This document shows positions 53,701 to 59,038 of a DNA stretch of 64,000 nucleotides, piece after piece. Source of the stretch: Apostichopus japonicus (lineage: Eukaryota > Echinodermata > Holothuroidea > Aspidochirotida > Stichopodidae). The stretch lies in contig NC_092565.1 of the NCBI RefSeq assembly GCF_037975245.1, positions 21,845,499-21,909,498 on the forward strand, written 5' to 3'. Positions within the stretch are counted from its first letter, which is position 1. Each line of letters begins with the position of its first letter. A program made the translations under genes and the position numbers. Under the pieces are notes generated by a model, which saw only the letters and a list, made by a program, of their open reading frames with translations, made no database searches and was not told the DNA's origin.

Positions 53701-56700
53701 TAAAACAATTACTGCACGTCATAAATTCATCTGGTGTAGTCTTCTCTTCTTTCTTCGAAGATAATGTTATTACATGTGTGCATGAGCCCACGTTATGTTT
53801 ACTGTACAATGGTAATGCAAGACTTCTATAGAGTGATATGGCATACTTTAATCATGATCAAACACACACACACACACACGCAAAAGACAAAGATCTAAAG
53901 GTACGGAATGATACATGTAGAGGAATATATGGAAAAGGAAACAGAACATAGTCAATGAAAATGAGGATGGTGAGATGTAGGGGCATATCCAGGGGAGGGG
54001 GTGTTGGTGGGGGTGTTGTAGACCTAATTATAGAGCCGAAATATGCATTCTAAGGTAACACCATTTCACATATAAAATTTTAAAGTTTTCAAGGGGGAGG
54101 ACACCCAAACCCTTCCACATGCTTAATTTGATTGTTATAACTACCAATCTTATATGTTAGAGCATGAATGGTGTAGTAACTGATTTATGTAAAAAATTAA
54201 ATTAAAATATAATTTAACAAAAAATTAGAAACCTTTCGTAATGGTTTTTCAGTGTATTATTACCTTTGACGTACAAAAACTTCAAATACTTGATGTATGA
54301 TTATTTCTCCTTTTTTTTTGGCACTTTCTAAATAATTTTGTATTCTAACATCTTCCAGTTTTAAAGTAGTTTCAATGTTTAAAAAAATATTTCTTATAGT
54401 TGTTGTTATCTTCTGAGAATATTGAAGCTTTAAATGAATGGAATTCCTTGCCCTGAGCTGGTATTGGTCCCCCTCCCCCTATTTTTCTTAGGTAAGTTTT
54501 TTTTAAAAATTTTTATCACATTGCAAACGAAAAAAACATTACAAAGACAAACTTTAGTTTACTTAAATCTAACATAAGCACTGAAAGTCAGCCTTCCTCA
54601 CAGATTTTATTCGTAAGATCAAGGCAAAGATTTGTGCACACAATTAATATGTTGGTATATATACACACAAATGGAATAACGACAATCTTTCGCAATGGAT
54701 TAAAAGACAGCAATTAAGCATGTTAAGTGCATGCCTGTCTACTCATCATGGAGACCATCCAACCACTTGAACATGTAAAGTGATACTGTAAGCATTTTCA
54801 CAGATGAGCAGAGGGGGCCAGCATTAAACTGTCCTACTGTAATGGGATCTTCAACAAGCGAAATGACTTTAATTAAAAACTCTTAATACTTATTTAGTCA
54901 TTTCACTAGAGTAGTCAAAATTAGGAATAATTGTTTTTTTTTCCCCTTCTCTATCAATTATGGAATGAATTCTTTGTTAAAGCACTTACATAAGTTTCAT
55001 TAATAAATAATGATAAAAGGGAGCAGAAATAGAAATATTTATGACTTTCACTGGAGCATCTTGTTTTTGTGTTTTTGTGTGTGTCTGTGTGTGTGTGTGA
55101 TAGACTCTGATAGTCTTGTTTGTGTTTGTGTGATAGATTGTAATAGTCTTGTTGGACTGTTGTTGAAACCATTTTCAGCAAATAGTAATGTCTGTGTTCT
55201 CAGTATATATAAAGTAGAGACATAAAAGGGTACAAAGTGGGGTTAAAAACAACCCCTGTTAAAGATACAACCAGCTAGGACACCGATTATAAACTAAATT
55301 TCATTTCTTTAGGAGTTGAAAACATTCATATTCAATATATACTATATGCAGACTTGGCATCCACAAATTTTGTCATTGTTGATATTTATACAGATATTTA
55401 GCCCATGATACTGCATATAGCCCATGATACTGCAAAGGTCAAGCATGTACACTCCAATCCGCTTTTGCTTAAGCGCTTTGAGGCCTTTGCATAAAGCGCT
55501 CTATAAATATTTGCTTATTATTAATCCTCCATTAAGTGGATATACAGAGAGGGATCGGCCCCTAATTATAGGGATCATGGGCCCTGGTACACTGGGATAG
55601 TAATACAACCTCTTGGGGATCCCTCAGAGGTGATGTAATGTGCCATGTTTTGATTGGTTCAAAATAAATCCATACTTTAGATATTACACAACTTTGCTGG
55701 CAGACTATGTGCAACTCACCTTAATTAGTACATGCTACAAAAAATAAGCGCCAAATTCATGAATACCCAATGCTAGGATAAGAATCACAACATGAAATCA
55801 CTAGCTTGGAATGACCCTAGTAGCACCTTTTGGGAGGATAGAGCTACTGCAAAAGTTTCATACTCCCCAAAGATGCAAAAAAGAAGAAACGTTTGAGGTT
55901 CCAGTTACGTCGCCTTTTCACTTCTCATCGAATACGAAAAACTGAAGATAACTTAAAGGCGATCAGGAACGTGATTAGGAGCACAACTTACCAGTCAGAG
56001 AGTATAGTCAAGCTATTTCCATTTCTATTTTATGCCTTCCTAATTACTGCATCATCCTAGGTGGAATTTAAGCTATTTACAGTTCAATGCCATGGTGTAT
56101 TTACAGCTTGTCTAATAATTCAATTACTTGGCCAGAGCAGCACAGCTACCTACAGAGCTCAGTAGCTTTATTTTTCTTGCCTTCTTCTACCTTCAGCATG
56201 TGTTAAAAAGAAATTTAATTTGAAGTTGCTCTGAAATGTTTTTCCACGTAAGTGGCCCACCGGGGAATGCAAGTTTGATTACAAGCATTCATAAAAGAGA
56301 ATATGCCTCCTGATGGCTAAAGACAAATGTGTCTCTCAGTTGGCGAGGATAAAGGGGCTGGAGTCACATATAGGGTCAAATTACTGATGACAAGTCTCAA
56401 AAGAACAGTTGTTTATTGTCATCTAATTTGTTAGCGATTGGAAAATTGTAACTTCATACGAATCGTGAGGTGAATCCGTACCTGTACTCGTATTTTCACG
56501 TAGATACATATATAGTCGTAATCTCCCTCATGGAGTAGTACTCGTATTTGGGTCATTTTAGAAATGTAATGTAGATACCCTAGTGCAAGATTACCTACTC
56601 GTACTCATGCTTAAAGTCTTAATTCTACCGGTACTCATACATACCGATCAATATCAAGGGAAATTCTATTTGTACAGGTACTCAAGTTGTGGTACTCATA

Positions 56701-57984
56701 CTGTGGTACTCATAAGTACTATAAGTGTGCTTAATATCAGAGATTTTGATTCAGCTATCACTATAATGGACATCTTCATCTGCTGTGAACCAATGGTATA
56801 GCTGTAAAGCATGGTGCATATGAAGTAACACTCAATTGAGTATACAGTTTTCCAATTTTTCCAACTGAACATTTTTTGCCAAAGTCACCAGTGTACTTTT
56901 GACATCCATCCAACCTTCAAGGCATGAGCATTCCATACATTGACAATTTGCAAAGGTCTGTCTCAATTTTTTTTTTTAGTCCATGAAAATTCAGATGACA
57001 ATTAAAACAGGTAAAAACTAATATATCCCAAGAAAATGTTCAACATGCATGGAAATAAATTAAAGATGTCAGTCACACAATAGCATGTGTGGTCCAGTAA
57101 TATTTTCTAATGAAAAGAAAATGATGGCAGGAAAACTAAAACTGGGGCACACTTGGTAACGGTATCAATTATTCATTTGTGCATCATTTTTAAAATGGGC
57201 CAAAATTTGAGGGGAAATCCCAGTTCATCGATCAATCAGGACAATGTGATGGCAGGCTGCCTATCAGCATACTGTGTATGAGAGGATTCAGGACATTCCT
57301 GCATAATTATTAGACGTTTAATCGATTTTCAAGAAAAGGCATACAGATGAAGACTGCCGGGTATTCTTGAACGTTAATTATTACGTGTCATTTAAGTCTT
57401 CCATTTATAAAAGGAAAAAAGGAAATTATTTCTAAATATGTTTAAACAGACTTGTAATTAATCCTTACTTGTACTCACATTCTATAATAAAGACAACAGT
57501 ACACACTCTGGCACATTTGTACTTGTACAATTCCTTGTACTTAGAGCCTTGTACTTAGTCTCTTACCAAGGGGAATTCTACTTGCACTCGTACATGAATG
57601 CTGTTGTACTCATACTACACGCCTGTGTTTAACACACCAAAGTGACTTGTCAGGGGCTAGGAGGCTATATATACAGTAGTTGTTATTAGCTATGGAAACA
57701 ACAGAATATGTGATAATGATCGTTCATCACCTCTGTACTTGCACTAAGTACTGTTAATCTGGTGAATTCATGTTGTATATGTTGAATAGTTTTGAGGCAA
57801 TTTTCAAAATGTCATGAACATTAACGGAACCAATTACACATGTGGCATTGCTTATTTAGCTGTGTAATCCAATTATTTAACATTTGTGGGTGGTATAACC
57901 ATGAGGCTTTTATATACATGTATATATATATCTATCTATCTATACATCTATATATATATCTATCTATACATCTATATATATGTT

Positions 57985-58042
<58 letters not shown>

Positions 58043-58124
58043 GAGAAAACCAGAGAAATAAGATATGACTCATAATGACAAATAATGAGTAAGTTTTAGA
58101 AAATATATTGGAATTTTTGGTCCC

Positions 58125-58213
<89 letters not shown>

Positions 58214-59038
58214 GTGTGTGTGTGTATGTATCTATATAGTTGTATACATAGATCTTATCTATTAAGTAAACATTAGAGGAACATTTTATTGACAACAAAT
58301 TTGTTTCTTATAGATGGACAAAATAGTGGGTGTACATTTTGAGACTGAGGAGTGTAGGTGGACAAATATGTGTCAATCAAATGTGTCTCTAAAGTTTACT
58401 TATTATTTTTGATTTATTACCTGTTCCCTTGATTTGGATGAGCACTATCTCCTGTGAAGGTTTTACCTAAACTATTTTGGATTCTATACATGTACCTATG
58501 TATAAATTCATCTAGCTATAACATCACCATCTGTTCAGAAGCCTAAATGTGAATGGTTGATTGTTTATCCATATACTCTAGTGGATATACAGTACAATAA
58601 CGTGTTGTAGACAGCTTGCTATAGTCTACCCCCTTCCAACGATAATTTAAATAAACTATAAACTTTTCAGCTAGTCTTTGAGGCTGGATAAGAGCTGTAT
58701 GGTATTATGCTACCCTTAACTTCTCTAAGTATCTATTAAATCCTTTCATATGGAGTACCTAGGTTTTGTAGTAAACCTACACTTCCTCTGAGAAAGAAAT
58801 CCGACAATAAAAATGTCATATAATCCAATCAAAAGGGACACTCAACTTGCAGTTAGTTAGGCAGTTAATGCATTTTTTTCAAGTTTGTGGTATAATATTA
58901 TAGCTTGTGCTTGTCATCTCAGCTCCTATGTTGCATAAGTTATTACACTATATTAAAAACAGGAAATACCTACCTGAGATGTTCCACCTTTTCTTTTTCC
59001 TTGGCAGTGAGGTCAAATGCCGTAGAGAAGCTGATTTC
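2118..59038 (-). CDS. Pde6: Pde6-type cGMP-specific 3',5'-cyclic nucleotide phosphodiesterase, 3' part (14 exons, 5' end outside window)
   Basis: Joined exons (minus strand, transcript order): 58974-59038, 43835-43898, 37003-37197, 32718-32861, 25446-25592, 22461-22568, 18832-18941, 17856-17943, 16293-16393, 14899-14976, 13629-13767, 13123-13206, 8592-8733, 2118-2311. Together they are 1659 nt, open throughout, encoding 552 residues. The family hydrolyses cGMP (PDE11 also cAMP) and terminates cGMP signalling. Residues 1-115 are GAF-B, with an N-R-x6-F-x3-D-E form of the GAF signature at 91-104. A linker follows, then the catalytic domain from about 170. His224 and His228 (HNWRHAFN), His264/Asp265 (HDLDHRG) and Asp375 (TACD) are the expected catalytic and metal residues. 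Gln428 and Phe431 (MQVGFI) are the purine-clamp residues. The C-terminus is basic and ends CVIV, a CaaX prenylation box as in PDE6. By recall, the catalytic half is closest to arthropod-type Pde6, with PDE5/11-like EHHHF rather than vertebrate rod/cone ERHH. Exact orthology is inferred. Confidence 0.88.
2312..8591 (-). other. Pde6 intron 13 (6.3 kb)
   Basis: It holds an AT microsatellite at about 3136-3181, a 15-G run at 4083-4097, smaller G runs near 5478-5490, a 16-C run at 6429-6444, and a run of A near 7926-7940. No additional exon with family similarity was seen. A tttatt (AATAAA on the minus strand) at 7852-7857 could end a transcript that retains the KKGT stop at 8584. Confidence 0.6.
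3136..3181. repeat. AT microsatellite
   Basis: (TA)n with one gca interruption, in intron 13. Confidence 0.9.
8592..8733 (-). CDS. Pde6: Pde6 exon 13 of window (end of catalytic domain, residues 442-488), with tandem donors
   Basis: Acceptor ttgcctcag. It reads [20 protein letters not shown] then [13 protein letters not shown], the last catalytic helices (PDE6: MLDG..NNRKEWKALADEY). With the donor at 8590-8591 (G|gtactt) the exon is 142 bp, ends with one base of a codon, and joins exon 14 (G|AT, Asp) in frame. If it is not cut there, two more codons and TGA follow (stop at 8584-8586, protein ending KKGT), and a second donor (AAG|gtaatt) lies at 8580-8581. Confidence 0.9.
9504..9771. mobile_element. 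MITE-like element with CAGG(C/G)ACGGATCA terminal inverted repeats
   Basis: The left end reads CAGGCACGGATCAAGGGGGC and the right end, reverse-complemented, reads CAGGGACGGATCAGGAC, so at least 13 bp of terminal inverted repeat with one mismatch. The 268 bp length and CAGG start suggest a non-autonomous hAT-type element. No 8 bp target duplication is visible (gtgctaat against taaatgtg), so the insertion is old or the ends are slightly misplaced. Confidence 0.55.
11063..11165 (-). promoter_or_regulatory. Possible unassigned non-coding exon or internal promoter
   Basis: On the minus strand, locally GC-richer sequence with a CACCC/GC-box-like element (tagccacgcccaaaa) runs into a textbook donor, GGTACG|gtgagt at 11061-11062. 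There is no ATG and no Pde6 homology. It could be the 5' exon of an internally initiated transcript, or chance. The call rests on the donor and base composition only. Confidence 0.25.
12660..12810 (+). pseudogene. LINE-like C-terminal fragment
   Basis: A short plus-strand frame reads [10 protein letters not shown] then [14 protein letters not shown], resembling the FKsxLKTHLF end of CR1/L2-type reverse transcriptase ORFs. Only about 35 residues are recognisable, with nothing upstream, so it would be a 5'-truncated relic. Confidence 0.35.
13123..13206 (-). CDS. Pde6: Pde6 exon 12 of window (invariant Gln, MQVGFI, residues 414-441)
   Basis: 84 bp, 28 codons, phase 0 to 0, acceptor cacaccaag, donor gtgagt. 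It reads [19 protein letters not shown] then DAICMPVYK. Gln428 is the purine-binding glutamine and Phe431 the aromatic clamp. The MMDR-K-DELPK text is typical of PDE6. Confidence 0.96.
13207..13628 (-). other. Pde6 intron 11 (422 bp)
   Basis: Shortest intron of the gene, with purine-rich sequence (gggagggggaggagag) just inside the donor side near 13585-13605. No other feature. Confidence 0.7.
13629..13767 (-). CDS. Pde6: Pde6 exon 11 of window (metal Asp, TACD, residues 367-413)
   Basis: 139 bp, acceptor tttcaccag, donor gtgagt. It completes Arg367, then reads [19 protein letters not shown] and [14 protein letters not shown]. Asp375 is the fourth metal ligand and KPW is invariant in the family. 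The next intron is the shortest in the gene (422 bp). Confidence 0.96.
13768..14898 (-). other. Pde6 intron 10 (1.1 kb)
   Basis: It contains a short AT microsatellite at about 14239-14258. Nothing else is recognisable. Confidence 0.6.
14899..14976 (-). CDS. Pde6: Pde6 exon 10 of window (catalytic domain, residues 341-366)
   Basis: 78 bp, acceptor atttgttgcag, donor gtaaat. It completes Lys341 (AA|A), then reads [13 protein letters not shown] and QKNEEKDLL, ending with AG of an Arg codon. It corresponds to the variable loop after the YFKKR motif. Confidence 0.9.
14977..16292 (-). other. Pde6 intron 9 (1.3 kb)
   Basis: It holds a small imperfect repeat of (aaataatctatc) at about 15238-15303 and a complete MITE at 15908-16173. 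The remainder is plain AT-rich sequence. Confidence 0.6.
15908..16173. mobile_element. Short non-autonomous hAT-type element (MITE) with 8 bp target duplication
   Basis: 266 bp beginning CAGGGGAGGGGGGCGAAG. The other end, reverse-complemented, begins CAGGCGCGTAGCCAGGAATT. It is flanked on both sides by the identical 8-mer ctcatact (15900-15907 and 16174-16181). CAGG ends plus an 8 bp duplication are hAT hallmarks. The left terminal repeat is degraded. It has no coding capacity. A long plus-strand frame running across it (15735-16226) has no independent support. Confidence 0.75.
16293..16393 (-). CDS. Pde6: Pde6 exon 9 of window (catalytic domain, residues 308-340)
   Basis: 101 bp, acceptor ttgcaactcag, donor gtgagt. 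It starts in phase 0 and ends with AA. It reads [16 protein letters not shown] then [14 protein letters not shown]. By recall it is very close to the arthropod Pde6 segment [14 protein letters not shown] / [10 protein letters not shown]. Confidence 0.95.
16620..17884. repeat. 79-80 bp minisatellite overlapping the 3' end of Pde6 exon 8
   Basis: The homogeneous part has copies of ctcactattgaggatca beginning at 17222, 17301, 17380, 17459, 17539, 17619, 17698, 17777 and 17856, i.e. every 79-80 bp. The last copy is the coding end of exon 8. Copies from 17301 on carry the splice donor context (GAG|gtatgatagtcttc on the minus strand). More decayed copies extend back to about 16620, interrupted by a SINE at 16745-16985. 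The array fills most of intron 8. Confidence 0.95.
16745..16985 (+). mobile_element. tRNA-derived SINE (family 1), copy 1
   Basis: The tRNA-like head has an A box (gctagctcagtggtc) and B box (agttcgagtcac). A body follows that contains gtatgtcgtccagttacaga and cttcggtcagcttgcgg, then a (TACA)n tail. It is inserted in the decayed part of the intron 8 minisatellite. The same family occurs at 45833-46062 (minus) and 36482-36613 (5'-truncated). Compared with the minus copy, a few bases are missing just before the B box. Confidence 0.85.
17856..17943 (-). CDS. Pde6: Pde6 exon 8 of window (EHHHF motif, residues 278-307)
   Basis: 88 bp, acceptor gtcttttcag, donor gtatga. It reads [13 protein letters not shown] then [16 protein letters not shown]. 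The EHHHF form is that of PDE5, PDE11 and arthropod Pde6, unlike ERHHL of vertebrate photoreceptor PDE6. The last roughly 18 exon bases plus the donor are repeated in the adjoining intron at a spacing of 79-80 bp (see minisatellite). Confidence 0.94.
17944..18831 (-). other. Pde6 intron 7 (888 bp)
   Basis: It contains short G-rich tracts on the plus strand at about 18012-18041 and 18673-18715. No repeat family or RNA is recognised. Confidence 0.6.
18832..18941 (-). CDS. Pde6: Pde6 exon 7 of window (metal-binding [10 protein letters not shown], residues 242-277)
   Basis: 110 bp, acceptor ctccaaatag, donor gtatgt. It starts in phase 0 and ends with AA of a Lys codon. It contains [18 protein letters not shown]. 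His264 and Asp265 are metal ligands and HDxDHxGxxN is the PROSITE-type PDE signature. Confidence 0.96.
18942..22460 (-). other. Pde6 intron 6 (3.5 kb)
   Basis: It contains a 31 bp direct duplication near 19309-19361 (tcatcgttaagacaggaatc twice) and a 14-G run at 20680-20693. Otherwise I see nothing that I can name. Confidence 0.6.
22461..22568 (-). CDS. Pde6: Pde6 exon 6 of window (catalytic His motif HNWRHAFN, residues 206-241)
   Basis: 108 bp, 36 codons, phase 0 to 0, acceptor ccccaaag, donor gtaaga. It reads [15 protein letters not shown] followed by [15 protein letters not shown]. His224 corresponds to the general-acid histidine and His228 to the first metal ligand of class I PDEs. Confidence 0.96.
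22569..25445 (-). other. Pde6 intron 5 (2.9 kb)
   Basis: Short AT microsatellites at about 22736-22750, 22823-22840 and 23604-23622; a 12-G run at 24151-24162; a 10-C run at 24835-24844. No other feature was seen. Confidence 0.6.
25446..25592 (-). CDS. Pde6: Pde6 exon 5 of window (start of catalytic domain, residues 157-205)
   Basis: 147 bp, 49 codons, phase 0 to 0, acceptor tctttctcag, donor gtaatt. It includes [13 protein letters not shown] and [19 protein letters not shown], the first helices of the PDE catalytic domain (PDE5A has FSFSDFELSD and IRMFTDLNLV). Confidence 0.94.
25806..25926. repeat. AT-rich microsatellite
   Basis: Imperfect TA/TATATTTA repeats with interruptions, ending in tacacaca. 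Confidence 0.9.
26636..26741. repeat. AT dinucleotide microsatellite
   Basis: An imperfect segment followed by a run of about 23 uninterrupted AT units, ending in gtatgtgtgtatg. Confidence 0.95.
26798..27388. repeat. Tandem array, three copies of a 197 bp unit
   Basis: The copies begin with gaattcgtta(c/t)gtgcagtg at 26798, 26995 and 27192, and a fourth start is cut off at 27389. Copies are nearly identical, so the expansion is recent. Confidence 0.95.
27742..28055 (+). mobile_element. tRNA-derived SINE (family 2) with (ATT)n tail
   Basis: The head has an A box (tggccaattggctaagg) and B box (ctggttcgattcc) at tRNA spacing. The body ends in taaagcgctttgaga ... ataaagcgctatataaat and an (ATT)n tail. 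The paired aaagcgct motifs are common in 3' tails of marine-animal SINEs and their partner LINEs. A 3' fragment of the same tail is at about 55462-55525. Confidence 0.85.
28335..28437 (+). repeat. 12-mer minisatellite (cagactacacaa-like)
   Basis: About nine degenerate 12 bp units (acaacagactac, caccagacttca and so on). It lies at the junction between blocks B and A'. The reverse-complement motif forms a longer array at 31821-32200 in the same intron. Confidence 0.85.
28866..29420 (-). pseudogene. 5'-truncated, frameshifted non-LTR retrotransposon (LINE) 3' end
   Basis: Minus-strand frames encode [19 protein letters not shown] then [17 protein letters not shown], followed in another frame by [19 protein letters not shown] and [11 protein letters not shown]. 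This order matches the region after the reverse transcriptase in Jockey/CR1/Rex-like LINEs (HPL...F...RT.RF.RSF end). A frameshift lies near 29185-29270. The element ends in A-rich aataaagtaaaata repeats (taken on the minus strand as its 3' tail) near 28866. It is dead. Confidence 0.75.
31821..32200 (-). repeat. 12-mer minisatellite (gtgtagtctgtt on the plus strand)
   Basis: About 30 degenerate 12 bp units. Because 12 is a multiple of 3 it stays open and reads (TDYT)n on the minus strand, giving a 151-residue frame at 31722-32177 that is an artefact of the repeat. It is in the opposite orientation to the related array at 28335-28437. Confidence 0.9.
32718..32861 (-). CDS. Pde6: Pde6 exon 4 of window (end of GAF-B and linker helix, residues 109-156)
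   Basis: 144 bp, 48 codons, phase 0 to 0, acceptor tatcttgcag, donor gtaaaa. It starts [17 protein letters not shown], then [18 protein letters not shown]. This is almost the same text as the GAF-B/catalytic linker helix of PDE5A ([22 protein letters not shown]) and PDE11A. The helix connects regulatory and catalytic halves in the dimer. Confidence 0.95.
35025..35064. repeat. Near-perfect 40 bp palindrome (19-20 bp arms)
   Basis: The left arm reads ggctttcaaagcgcccttt and the right arm aaagggcgctttgaaaagcc, around a single g. One extra a interrupts the pairing. It would form a very stable hairpin in DNA or RNA. It lies just after the (CTC)n tract. Confidence 0.9.
36482..36613 (+). mobile_element. 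tRNA-derived SINE (family 1), 5'-truncated copy
   Basis: It shares ggacgttaaat, cttcggtcagcttgcg and cgcgagttcctgctt with the copy at 16745-16985 and ends in (TACA)n. The tRNA-like head is missing. Confidence 0.85.
37003..37197 (-). CDS. Pde6: Pde6 exon 3 of window (GAF-B core, residues 44-108)
   Basis: 195 bp, 65 codons, phase 0 to 0, acceptor tttgcag, donor gtaata. It contains [19 protein letters not shown], the GAF core beta strand motif (ILCxPI and VIGVAQ), then N91-R92 through F99 to D103-E104, a variant of the NKxnFx3DE signature of cyclic-nucleotide GAF domains with Lys replaced by Arg. GAF-B in this family usually has a structural or dimerisation role; the high-affinity cGMP site is normally in GAF-A, which lies outside the window. 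Confidence 0.93.
37198..43834 (-). other. Pde6 intron 2 (6.6 kb)
   Basis: The dominant feature is a hAT-type element at 40177-41905. The rest is AT-rich unique-looking sequence, with a short phrase near 42438 (aaagggatactccagtgtc) of a kind often seen in dispersed repeats. Confidence 0.6.
40177..41905. mobile_element. Complete 1.73 kb non-autonomous hAT-type DNA transposon
   Basis: The ends are CAGTGGCGTCACCA on the left and, reverse-complemented, CAGTGGCGTCGCCA on the right. The identical 8-mer ctgtcaag flanks it at 40169-40176 and 41906-41913. CAGTGGCG termini with an 8 bp duplication are diagnostic of hAT. Subterminal regions are rich in G and C runs (gggggggcac and gtgccccccc). No transposase-like frame is present; the short frames inside (for example 40695-41030 minus) look like G/C-run artefacts. 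GC content is higher than in the surroundings. Confidence 0.85.
43835..43898 (-). CDS. Pde6: Pde6 exon 2 of window (GAF-B, residues 22-43)
   Basis: 64 bp exon, acceptor gttaacag, donor gtaagg. It completes a Ser codon (AG|C) and reads [21 protein letters not shown]. The stretch [10 protein letters not shown] matches the GAF-B segment (IAELVASTG in PDE11A) preceding the cyclic-nucleotide pocket. It ends in phase 0. Confidence 0.85.
45239..45750. repeat. Tandem array, five copies of a 104 bp unit
   Basis: The copies begin with tggaagcaggaaggg (or a close variant) at 45241, 45345, 45449, 45553 and 45657. They differ at a few positions. Internal copies are more alike than the last. Confidence 0.95.
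45833..46062 (-). mobile_element. tRNA-derived SINE (family 1), copy 2
   Basis: Read on the minus strand it runs ggagtgctagctcagtgg (A box), cgagttcgagtcac (B box), gtatgtcgtccagttacaga, cttcggtcagcttgcggc and a (CATA)n tail at 45837-45862. This is the most complete copy in the window. Confidence 0.88.
46049..46108. repeat. Small tandem array derived from a SINE head
   Basis: The block gagctagcactccttg at the SINE 5' end is followed by gagctgacactccgtg, gagctaacactccactg and gagcaaacactcca: about four units of 15-17 bp. Confidence 0.8.
46560..46745. repeat. Dispersed repeat, copy 1 (unclassified)
   Basis: About 180 bp is alignable by eye with 52735-52915. Shared phrases include gatttctatt/atttctatt, gactagttgttt, gcattgt(a/g)actaaat and ctgt(t)gctattc...accaa. 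Ends and class were not resolved. Confidence 0.6.
51268..51350 (-). other. tRNA-like sequence (pseudo-tRNA or SINE head)
   Basis: The minus strand shows an A box (tagcctagtggttaggg) and B box (aggttcgaatccc), with an anticodon hairpin TCCGC/GCGGG closing a 7-nt loop atataaa. The T stem and acceptor stem pair poorly, and an AUA anticodon is not expected, so it is unlikely to be a working tRNA gene. Confidence 0.6.
51398..51449. repeat. AT microsatellite
   Basis: Two AT runs separated by a single aga, directly beside the tRNA-like sequence. Confidence 0.9.
51884..52085 (+). mobile_element. tRNA-derived SINE (family 3, long-variable-arm head)
   Basis: The head reads gctgcatggccgagtggata (A box) and tttgggttcgatccccggcc (B box). 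The spacing is longer than usual, as in tRNA-Leu/Ser-type heads. A non-tRNA body follows with tcccatctggaatgacag and ends near 52085. No second copy was found in the window. Confidence 0.65.
52735..52915. repeat. Dispersed repeat, copy 2 (unclassified)
   Basis: Partner of 46560-46745 in the same orientation and the same intron. Confidence 0.6.
53977..54110. mobile_element. Partial MITE-like element
   Basis: It starts with ggggcatatccaggggaggg, a CAGG/GGGG-type end like the hAT MITEs here. It contains acctaattatagagccgaaa, which resembles the interior of the element at 9504-9771 (cctaatttatagcctaaaat). The far end is not identifiable. Confidence 0.45.
55462..55525 (+). mobile_element. 3' fragment of SINE family 2
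   Basis: taagcgctttgaggc ... cataaagcgctctataaat followed by a short ATT tail matches the tail of the SINE at 27742-28055. Confidence 0.75.
57915..58228. repeat. Large AT/TCTA microsatellite cluster
   Basis: A (TATC)n and (AT)n run at about 57915-58035 and a run of about 40 AT units at 58127-58210 ending in tgtgtgtgtg, separated by 90 bp of unique sequence. It lies about 750 bp downstream, in transcript sense, of exon 1. Confidence 0.95.
58974..59038 (-). CDS. Pde6: Pde6 exon 1 of window (GAF-B, residues 1-21)
   Basis: 65 bp exon between acceptor ttcttcatag and donor gtaggt. It starts in phase 0 (GAA) and ends with two bases of a codon (AG). It encodes [10 protein letters not shown]..., aligning with the early GAF-B strand region of PDE11/PDE6 that reads KFTKSFEL in human PDE11A. 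This is the weakest exon by length, but the phase fits the next exon exactly. Confidence 0.75.

Larger units (their letters stand above)
43899..58973 (-). other. Pde6 intron 1 of window (15 kb)
   Basis: Longest intron. It holds a duplicated 40 bp phrase near 44213-44287, a 104 bp x5 array, three tRNA-related elements, a dispersed repeat pair (46560-46745 and 52735-52915), a (GGGGA)n at about 47219-47239, a partial hAT-like end near 53977, AC and GT repeats (53864-53879 and 55068-55100) and large AT arrays near 58000. Two longer open frames (48264-48719 plus and 49664-50080 minus) show no recognisable domain. Confidence 0.6.
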